A stretch of 18,859 bases of DNA from Flavobacteriaceae bacterium UBA3078 (GTDB taxonomy: Bacteria; Bacteroidota; Bacteroidia; Flavobacteriales; Flavobacteriaceae). The position numbers and the translations under genes were made by a program. Under the pieces are notes generated by a model that was not told where the DNA came from, made no database searches, and saw only the letters and a list, made by a program, of their open reading frames with translations. The stretch lies in assembly GCA_002366675.1 (NCBI GenBank), contig DFBO01000114.1, positions 1 through 18,859 of the forward strand. Reading direction: 5' to 3'. Below are positions 6,304 to 15,300 of the stretch, in pieces. Position 1 is the first letter of the stretch. Each line of letters starts with the position of its first letter.

Positions 6304-7029
6304 TTACTTTAAATCAAACAAGCTATTAACCAATGGATAACGTTCTACAGTAAAACCTTCTCCATACTCTACTCCAACCAACCTTCCTAAATCTTTAGCT
6401 CTGTAAGCAATACTGTCAGTAAAATTTTTACTTGAAATTGGTGTTTCAGGAGCATTACTTTTTGGATTATAGAATTGCGTTTTATAAGCCATTACTGCAT
6501 CTATCTTTTTCGGCATAAAATCAGACACGTCAACAACAAAATCAGGTTCTATATGCTTCCATTGTATGTAGTGATACACATGTTTGGGTCTCCAAGCGTC
6601 CTGCCATTCTTCATCATATTCATCAAACTTGGTGTCAATTTTTACCAAGCCACTTAAAAAACAGGCATTACTAACTAAATCACTGCCTTTTCCATGGTCT
6701 ATATGTCTATCTTCAATTGCGTTACACAAAACCACTTCCGGCTTATATTTTCGAATCATTTTAATAATTTCTAATTGATGCTTTTTATCATTAATAAAAA
6801 AGCCATCAGCAAAATCCATATTCAACCTTAAACTAGCTCCTAAAATTTTACAGGCATTTGCAGATTCTTCATCTCTTGTTTCAATGGTTCCACGAGTACC
6901 TAATTCACCTCGTGTTAAATCTATTATACCAACCTTTTTACCATCTGCTATTTCTTTAGCTATTGTGGCACCACAACCTAATTCTACATCGTCTGGATGC
7001 GCTCCAAATGCAAGGATATCTAATTTCAT
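6304..7029 (-). CDS. bshB1: Bacillithiol biosynthesis deacetylase BshB1
   Basis: The 241-residue product is a zinc-dependent PIG-L/LmbE-type deacetylase that removes the acetyl group from N-acetylglucosaminyl-malate to give glucosaminyl-malate, the second step of bacillithiol synthesis in the cytoplasm. The start MKLDILAFGAHPDDVELGCG carries the AHPDD motif (His11, Asp13, Asp14) and the second metal motif is RHIDH (His109, Asp111, His112); His11, Asp14 and His112 are the expected zinc ligands. The segments DLTRGELGTRG, AIEDRHIDHGKG and the late YKTQFYNPKSNAPETPIS are characteristic of BshB1 rather than of general LmbE proteins, and the length is typical. bshA and bshC are not in the window. 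The 86-base gap to the upstream trans-sulfuration gene shows no clear promoter, so the two may share a transcript. Confidence 0.93.
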   Translation of the reverse strand: MKLDILAFGAHPDDVELGCGATIAKEIADGKKVGIIDLTRGELGTRGTIETRDEESANACKILGASLRLNMDFADGFFINDKKHQLEIIKMIRKYKPEVVLCNAIEDRHIDHGKGSDLVSNACFLSGLVKIDTKFDEYDEEWQDAWRPKHVYHYIQWKHIEPDFVVDVSDFMPKKIDAVMAYKTQFYNPKSNAPETPISSKNFTDSIAYRAKDLGRLVGVEYGEGFTVERYPLVNSLFDLK

Positions 7030-7115
7030 ATATTTTTATTTAAAATTTATTCAATTTGTTTGTTTGGAATTAACTAAATAACGGCAATGGCAAGTTTCTT
7101 CCTTTTCTCATAAAC

Positions 7116-8267
7116 TTACTTAACTCTCTTTATTGCTTGTTCTAAATCATTAATAATATCTTTTTTAGATTCTATTCCTAATGAAAATCGAATTAAGCTA
7201 TGACTTATTCCTAATCTATCTCTTTCTTCTTGACTTAACAATGCATGAGAGGTTAATGCTGGTAACAACATGGTGCTCTCTACACCTGCTAAACTCATGG
7301 ATGGTTTTATTAACTGGAGAGCTTTCAAGAATTTTGAAGCATCTATATTTTTATTAAACTCAAAAGACATCATGGCTCCATAATCTTTCATTTGAGATTT
7401 TGCTAATTCATGTTCTGGATGATCTTTTAATCCTGGATAATAAACATGCTTCACATCTGGATGATTATGTAAGAATTTTGCTAATTTTTTAGCATTTCTA
7501 TTTTGTGCCTTTACTCTTAAAGCCAATGTTTTCATGCTTCTCTCTAACATCCAAACCATAAAATCGCTTAAACTACCTCCTAAATTTTTACCAACATTCC
7601 ATATAGTATGAATATGTTCCTGTGAAGTAGCAACTGCGCCTGCTAAAATATCACTATGACCTCCTAAATACTTGGTAGCCGAATGGATAACAATATCAAT
7701 TCCTAAATCTATAGGTTTTTGGACTACTGGACTTGCAAAGGTATTATCTATAGAAGTCACAATTTGTTTTGATTTTGCCAATTCAGCAACTGCTCTAATG
7801 TCTGTTATGGTTAACAACGGATTTGAAGGTGTTTCTATATGAATTAATTTGGTGTTTGGCTGAATGGCTTTTTCAAAATCTGAAACTTTGTAGCCATCTG
7901 TAAAAGTAAATTCTATACCATATTTAGGTAACTCTTCTCTAACAAAATTACTTGTGCCACCATAAAGTGGGTTTTGAATGACTAAATGATCTCCTGCTTT
8001 TAAAAAAGCTAAAAACGTTGTGCTTACTGCTGCCATACCAGAACCAAAAATCATAGCAGATTCTGCATGTTCTAAAGCAGCAATTTTTTTAGATAAAAAT
8101 TCTTGGTTAGGAGTATTAAAATAACGAGGGTATCTTTTTACCTCAACATCTTCAAATTGATAAGATGTTGACATATATATGGGTGAAACTGCGCCTTTAA
8201 ATTGTTCATCTTTTATTTCTCCAACATGAGAGCAAATGGTATTTATTCCTAATTTCCTTGTAGACAT
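7116..8267 (-). CDS. PLP-dependent trans-sulfuration enzyme (cystathionine gamma-synthase/lyase type)
   Basis: The 383-residue product belongs to the Cys/Met-metabolism PLP family. Visible landmarks: Tyr46 and Arg48 in the RYPRYFN segment (phosphate and neighbouring-subunit contacts), the GSGMAA turn (75-80), Tyr102 in NPLYGGT (stacks on the cofactor), Asp174 in SIDNTFASP (pairs with the pyridine nitrogen), Lys199 in SATKYLGGHSD (Schiff base), and SLAGVES (325-331). Glu330 in the last motif fits gamma-synthases and gamma-lyases better than beta-lyases, which have Tyr there. The reaction is therefore probably cystathionine synthesis or cleavage, but methionine gamma-lyase-like activity cannot be excluded. 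Neighbouring bshB1 suggests a link to cysteine and thiol supply. It lies 68 bases downstream of the PorP/SprF gene on the same strand, separated by a weak hairpin. Confidence 0.85.
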   Translation of the reverse strand: MSTRKLGINTICSHVGEIKDEQFKGAVSPIYMSTSYQFEDVEVKRYPRYFNTPNQEFLSKKIAALEHAESAMIFGSGMAAVSTTFLAFLKAGDHLVIQNPLYGGTSNFVREELPKYGIEFTFTDGYKVSDFEKAIQPNTKLIHIETPSNPLLTITDIRAVAELAKSKQIVTSIDNTFASPVVQKPIDLGIDIVIHSATKYLGGHSDILAGAVATSQEHIHTIWNVGKNLGGSLSDFMVWMLERSMKTLALRVKAQNRNAKKLAKFLHNHPDVKHVYYPGLKDHPEHELAKSQMKDYGAMMSFEFNKNIDASKFLKALQLIKPSMSLAGVESTMLLPALTSHALLSQEERDRLGISHSLIRFSLGIESKKDIINDLEQAIKRVK

Positions 8268-8310
8268 ATGTTTCTTTTTTATAGAACATAAAATTAGGAA
8301 AATTCAAGTC

Positions 8311-8334
8311 TAAAAACTAGTATTCTACTTTTTA
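8311..8334 (-). terminator. Weak hairpin after the PorP/SprF gene
   Basis: On the minus strand AAAAAGTAG (8333-8325), a 4-base loop and CTAGTTTTT (8320-8312) can form a 9-bp stem with one G-G mismatch, ending in a T tract. It lies just after the stop codon at 8336. The low GC makes termination uncertain; it may be partial. Confidence 0.3.
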
Positions 8335-8335
8335 C

Positions 8336-9307
8336 TTAATGCACTGGCGTTTGAGTACAAGGACAATCGCTTATACCTTGTAAGAAATCTATACCAATTG
8401 TTATCATGTGAGTTCCTGAATTGTATCCAGCTAAATCGTTTATGGTTATTTGGTAAGCATAAGCGAAGTAAAAATTAGATTTCTTAATACCTGCCATTGG
8501 GCCTAAATTTAGCGGGTTAAAAAATTGGTCGTTAAGAAAACGGTACGATATGCCTCCCCAGAAATAATCTTCTCTCCTATCATATTTTCTAACTTTTATA
8601 TTAATGTCTGTACTTGATCTATCATCACTATCAAAATATTGAAAAAACAGAGAAGGTTCAAATTCTACTTTCTTATTATTAGGACTTTGAATCGCTATTC
8701 CAGTATAAACTTGATAGTTTAAAAGTAATTCTGGCTCAATTCCAACAAAATCATCAATTTCTTTAGACAATACATTGTTGGCGTTTGCACTAAAATAAAA
8801 TCCTTTATTTCTATATAATACACCTAAATCAAAATTATTGTTTGATATAGACCTATCGTCTGTAACTCTAGGATCTATAATTGGAGTTTCGTAATTAGGT
8901 TCAAACTTATCAATATCGATTCTAAAACTATTTAGGTTATACGAAATACCTAAAGACAGATATTGCTTAGAGTAATAATCCAAAATAAGGTGATGAGCAA
9001 ACGATACCTTTAATCCCTTTTGAATTGTATTACCATTCTTATCATTATACATTGATATTCCAACTCCAGAACGACTTGCTATTCTAAAATCGGCATAGAT
9101 AGATTGATTGTCTGGTGCATCTTTTATACCTACCCATTGCGTTAATCCGTTAGCTCTAATTTTAAGGTTATCGCCAATTCCTGCATATGTAGGAGAAATA
9201 ACAAAAGGGTTATCTGCTAAATATTGCGTGAAAACGGGTAAATTCAACTCTTGACCATAGCTATATGAAAGAGTGAAAAACAGGAAATATATAATTAATT
9301 TTTTCAT
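8336..9307 (-). CDS. PorP/SprF-family type IX secretion system outer-membrane protein
   Basis: The 323-residue product has a signal peptide (hydrophobic residues 4-14, ending SYSYGQE) and the family's opening LPVFTQYLADNPFVISPTYAG, followed by the NGLTQWVGIKDAP block and many short amphipathic beta strands (GVGISMYND, YLSLGISYNL, GLKVSFAHH). PorP/SprF proteins are outer-membrane barrels; in Flavobacterium, SprF-like proteins are needed for secretion or attachment of partner proteins bearing type B C-terminal domains and are commonly encoded beside them. Here it starts 41 bases after the stop of a giant type B protein in the same direction, with no promoter or terminator between, so it is very probably the dedicated partner. 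Length is typical. The chain ends in CPCTQTPVH, a small Cys pair of unknown meaning. Confidence 0.9.
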   Translation of the reverse strand: MKKLIIYFLFFTLSYSYGQELNLPVFTQYLADNPFVISPTYAGIGDNLKIRANGLTQWVGIKDAPDNQSIYADFRIASRSGVGISMYNDKNGNTIQKGLKVSFAHHLILDYYSKQYLSLGISYNLNSFRIDIDKFEPNYETPIIDPRVTDDRSISNNNFDLGVLYRNKGFYFSANANNVLSKEIDDFVGIEPELLLNYQVYTGIAIQSPNNKKVEFEPSLFFQYFDSDDRSSTDINIKVRKYDRREDYFWGGISYRFLNDQFFNPLNLGPMAGIKKSNFYFAYAYQITINDLAGYNSGTHMITIGIDFLQGISDCPCTQTPVH

Positions 9308-9348
9308 TTTAAATCGTTTTAAATTTAGATACCAACTTCTACTTAAGT

Positions 9349-12300
9349 TTATCTGTATAATGTGAAATGACCAACAAAATTTCTGTTATCCTGAGGGTCG
9401 TTTAATCTAACTACATACCAATAATCACCAGTAGGGAGTTCTTCCCCATGATACTTTCCATCCCACGTTTCTCCTATTCTAAGAGTGGCAATTTTACGAC
9501 CATAACGATCGAAAATGTCAAAATCAAGATTTGGGTAATGATTTGTACATCCTGGACCCCAACCATCTAGAACACCATCTCCATTTGGTGTGAAATAATT
9601 TGGGATACATACATCTACATAAGTAAAATATCTTGAAGCAGAAACTGTACAACCATTACTGTCTGTAACTGTTACTGTATACTCTCCAGATTCAGAAATA
9701 ATAAAGACATTAGTACTTCCATAAGACTCTCCATTTAGAGTGAACTCATATTCACCAGAACCACCAGTGGCAATAGCAATAATCTCGTTTATTTCACCAT
9801 CGTTAATTGCAAGAGTTAAAGGATCGAAAGTAGTAATATCAAAAAGCTCTGTAGTTTGTATACAACCATTTGTATGTCTTACATCAATATAATGTCCAAT
9901 GCCTGGAGTTACATCAATGAATATATTACTAGCTTGATAAGGACCACTATCTAAAGAGTAATCTAAATCTTCAAGATTTGTAATACTATCATCAACTGTA
10001 ACCGTAACTATATTACTTGCAGCATTATTAACACAAGTATATTCAATCTCAACTAATGGGTTAATACTTACAGATTCTGGGAATGTGATGTTCCATTCAG
10101 ACTCACAACCTAGACTATCTCTAACATAAACTGTATGATCTCCACCGCCTAATCCAGTAAAATCGAATTGGGTTTGTCCAGAAGCTCCAGTTGTATAAGG
10201 TCCTTCGTAATTATCAATACTCACAGAATATGGTGCTGTTCCTCCAGAAACATCTATACTAAATTCGCCATCCATATCTCCTTCACAAACTTCAGGTATA
10301 ATAGATGAAGGAACTATAGATATAATTACTGGATCTGGTTCTGTTATTGTGAAATTTAAAATAAGGTAACAACCTAATTCATCTTGTACAATAACATCGT
10401 ATACACCAGGTTCAAGATCTTCAAATACATTTGTATCAAAAAACTGATTTAATTGTGGCGAAATAGCATACATGATGGTTCCTGTTCCACCAGTAGCGTT
10501 TATTTCTACAGATCCATTGTTTGCTCCATAACAAGTAATATCTGTTACTGTAAATGGTGCTTCTAAAGGAGCTGAAGGTTCCGTAATTTCAAACGGAGAA
10601 GTTGTTGTTAAACAATCACCACTCTCCACATGTACTTGGTATGTGTCTGCAGGTAATTCGGTAAATACACCAGGACTATTCTGTGTTACAGGAATCGTAT
10701 TCCCTAAAATATCTTGTAATGTATATATATAATTTCCTAATCCACCTTCTGCTGTAGCGACTACAACTCCTGTTGCATCACCAGCACAATTAATAACAGC
10801 ATTGGTTAAAGTTAAATTCAGAATTAAATCTGGTAACTGATCTATGGCAATTTGATTAGAAACAATGGCAATACAGCCATTAGCGTCTTGTACATAATAT
10901 TCATATATACCAACAGGTACGGGAAAGGTTGTTGATGTTGCAAACGATCCTAAAACTGGTGTAAATGTCACATTATCACTATACGTATATGGTCCAGTTC
11001 CACCAGTTGCACTTAATGTAAGTGTGGCTTGAGTTAAACAAGTTTGAGATGTTTCTTTAACCAAACTTGCTTGTATAGGTGTAGGTTCAGTAATAACAAT
11101 ATCTGCAGAAGTGAAGCTACAGTTAAATGCATCTGAAACTGTTACTTGATATGTTCCTGCTCCTAATCCACCAAATACTGGCGAACTTTGAGGTCCTGAA
11201 GAACTCGTAGTAGGCGAAATCATATTCAAAGTATATAAGTAATTACTACCTACTCCACCTGTTAAATTTGTTATAGTAATTATAGCATTCGTATCTCCAA
11301 AACACGCTAATAAATTGGTACTAGGAGTTACTGTTGCATTTATTGGGTTTGGTGCTATTAATGTTACTGTCTCTGAATCGATACATCCACCAGCATCCAT
11401 AACATTTACTGTATAAACACCAGCTGATAAGTTTTCAAAAGTTCCATTAGGCGAATAAGGTACTGTTGCAGCACCAATTAATTCGTATTGATACGTACCC
11501 CAACCTCCAGTTGCAGTTGCTGTGATAGTTCCTAAATTATCAGTACAAGTAACATTTGAAGTTTCAAGTGCTACTAAATCTAAAGCAGATGCAGGTGAAG
11601 ATATAATTACATTTGATGACGTTGTACAAAAGGGGCTAGCCGTTTCTGTAATCTCAACTGTAAAACTTCCAGCTAACATTCCTGAAACAGTTTCCGGGTT
11701 AGTTGACGTATTGGCATTTATTGGTCCTAAAACTAAGGTGTTTGAACTATCAAACACTTCATAAGTATAGGTTCCTGAATAATTACTTAAGTTAATTTCA
11801 AATGACCCTGTATTATCAGCAAAACATGTCACTCCAGTTGGAATAGTAGTAAGTATTGGGTTAATTGCTGGAGCTAAAGAAATGATTGCTTCTTCAGTAC
11901 ATGAAGTCATAGTATCTGTAATAGTAATGGTATATATACCTGATGGCACACCAGAAAAAACATTTCCTGCTAAACTAATAGACGTTGGATTTGGGCTTAT
12001 ACTATATGAATATGTACCTGTTCCTCCAGAAGCAGTTACTGTAATTATTCCATCGTCATCACTACAAGTAGGTAATGCAGTAACATCTGGTATTAATTCT
12101 AAAACTGGAGCAATATCAATGGAAGCTATATTTCCACAACCATTTACATCACGTATTTGTACTGTATGTGTTCCTGAATTTAAATTTGAAATGGTAAAAG
12201 GAGCCGTTTGCGTTTGAAAAGCTCCACCATCAATACTAAAACTATATGGTGGCATTCCAGCAGTTACTAATGTAACATCAATCTCAAAATCACCTTCAGC

Positions 12301-15300
12301 TGTATTACATTGATCATTAAAAGTCGCAGCAATAACAGGTTCTGGATCCATTGACACTAACAATATATTCGTAGTTTTAATACATCCAAATGCATCTATC
12401 ACGTGAACATAATAATTATTTGCATCCACATTAAATGTACTTGTTGAAGCCCAAGAAGGGTCTGTAGCAAGTGGTGGCGTTGCAGAAGTTGTTAATTGGT
12501 ATAAATATGGAGGCGTTCCATTTGTTGCTATAGCACTAATTACTCCTGAATTAGGGTTACAATTTGCGTTCTGATCTACAGTGGCATTTAAATTTAATTC
12601 AATTGCAGATTCAGTAATATTAAAAGGAATTGAAACAACACTACAACCAGCATTTGGCCCAGATGTTTCACTTATTAAAACAAAATAATTTCCAAAAGGT
12701 AAAGGCCCCAAATTTGTAACTGACAAACTTCCATTTGCAGGCACTACTCCTACACCACTAATACCAGTTGTTACCAATGATAATGAATCATATATTTCGT
12801 AGTTTATATTTGTAGCAGTTGCATACGTGCTGTTAACAGTGAATGTTACATTACCATCTGCGCTTCCAGTACAAGTAATATTATTTGCACTTAATGCACT
12901 AGCTGTTAAAGTTGAATTTGTTGGAATAGGGCTCGTTGCCGTTTCATAATAACTACAACCAGTAGACACATCAAATACTATAAAGGTATAAGTAACTCCT
13001 GTAAGTAAATTTGAAAAAGTAGCTGTCCCTGGAGTGCTTTCTGGAATCCATGATCCTCCTGGAGGAGTACCAGTTGCTGGATAAACACTAAAGTAGAAAG
13101 GTCCAGGACTAATTAAAGTTGTACCAATGCTTACTACAGCTTCACCTCCATTAAGGCAATCTACAGTTGTATTAATTGTAATTTCTAAATCGTCTGGTGG
13201 AGAGGCAACAAGGACATCTTGAACTAATACTGAACATCCATTAGCATCCACAACATAAATTTGATACAATCCAAAATCTACAACATCAAAAGTTACAGAT
13301 GTTGAACCTGCTGCATTTGTTTCTGAAGCTGAATAACCATTAGTTCCTGTAACTAGGTAGTTATAAGGAGCTGTTCCTCCTGTAACACCATCTATAATAA
13401 TAGACCCTTGTGAAACACCTCCTGCACTACATGAAATATCTATAGCATGAAACAAAACATTAATTGGATCTGGCTCATCAATTATTATGGTATCAGTATC
13501 TGTACATGAATTACCATCTGTTAATGTTATAGTATAAGAACCAGCCGTTAATCCAGAAATCTGAGTTCCGTAATCAACACCAGTTGTATTGTTGTAAACA
13601 TTAATTACATAAACTGGTTCTCCAACCGAAGTGTTAATAGTCACTTGAATCGCTGCATTTGAATCTCCTGGACACAAAATATCTTGCGTTTGTACTACAG
13701 AAATTATTTCTGGCAAGGTTAATTCGTCAATCGTATTTACTACAGACTCAGCAATACATCCAAGGGAATCTGTAATTTGAAACTGATAAATTCCATCAGT
13801 TGTAGCTGTATAAGTAAATGGAGACCCTGTAGGTCCTAAATTACTATAAGCTCCTCCATTTATAGAAACAGCATAAGTAAATGGTCCTGTTCCTCCTGAA
13901 ATAGTTCCAGTTATGATAGCATCTGGTGTTGCTGTACAATCTAAATCTTTTGTTATAATCGTGCTCACATTTAATACTGGTAAAGGTGCAATTGTATATG
14001 TTTCTGCATAGGTACAATCATTTTCGTCTCTTACTTGGAAAGTGTAAGTTCCTGGAGGTAAATCGGTAAAAATGTTTGAAATTTGATAAGCTGTTGCTTG
14101 AGAAGCAGGAGCTATTATTTGATACTCTAAGACTCCTATTCCTCCATTAGCACCAGTTATTGTAATAGTTGATGTATTTAAAGGACAACTTAAAGGTGAA
14201 TGGCTAAACATTAAATCTGTAGGTGGATTTAATGGGTCAATATCTATTTGATTGGTTATAAAAACACAACCACTATCATCTTGAATTGAAACGGTATAGG
14301 TCCCACTTGTTAAACCAGTAAAAATATTTCCTGTTTGGAATGTTACACCATCTAAACTATAAGAATAAGGTGGTACTCCTCCAGTAACTCCAGATACCGT
14401 AATTACACCATTAGCTGAACAAGTAAATGGCGTTGTTAAAGTTGCAGTTCCTGTTCCTAGCTCACCTTCTGTAATGGTAATTGTTTGAGGGTTTGTTTCA
14501 CATACATCTGAACCTGTCGTGTATTGTACTACTACTTGATAGTCACCAATAGCAAGACCAGTAAACACATTTGAATTAAAAAATGTAACTCCTCCATCAA
14601 TACTATAGAGTAAACTGTTTCCATTTGAATTGGTAACATTTACAGTTATTGAACCAGTTGAAGCACCTGCACATAAAATATTAGTTTGAGTCACATTATA
14701 TTCTGGTTCTAAAGAAGCTTCAACTGTTATAGATGTTGTTGCTTCACAATTGTTTGAATCAATTACAGTAATATTAAATACGCCTGGAGCTGTAACAATA
14801 ATTTCTGGTACAGTTTGAAAAACAGTTGAGCTATTTACAAAGTAAAAATAAGGTGGTGTTCCACCAGATGCATAAACAGTAATCTCACCATCTGTACAAG
14901 TTAAAGGACTTGTTAAAGCCGAAGTTGCCGTTAATAATGGAGGCTCAATAATAACCACATCTTCTGAATGTGTACATCCATCTTCAGTTTCTATTAATGC
15001 TGTATAAGTACCAGGATTTAAATTTAAAAATGTGTAATTATTTTCTGCTATAGGACCAACACTATTTATTAATGTAGGACCATTATAGATAGAAAAGAAA
15101 TATTGTGGACGAACATCGTTAGCAGCTAAGCTTATACTTCCTTTGTCACCATAACAAAGTGGTTGAGTGACATTAACTGAAACCGTAAAATCTCTACCTC
15201 TAATAACGACATCAGGTACAGTAAAAACACATGGATTTGTAGGCACTCCTAACTGTCTTATATAAACTGTATAGGTGTTAGGAACTGTTATTACGAATAT

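Noticed and set aside
6082..6312. Plus-strand open frame of 76 codons across tRNA-His
   Set aside because: It overlaps the terminator hairpins and the antisense of tRNA-His; the MGLEPTTLG string is likewise a tRNA-derived artefact.
11522..12217. Plus-strand open frames inside the giant gene (also 16405-17008)
   Set aside because: They are antisense shadows of a long intact coding frame with strong domain evidence, and have no domain or start-site support.
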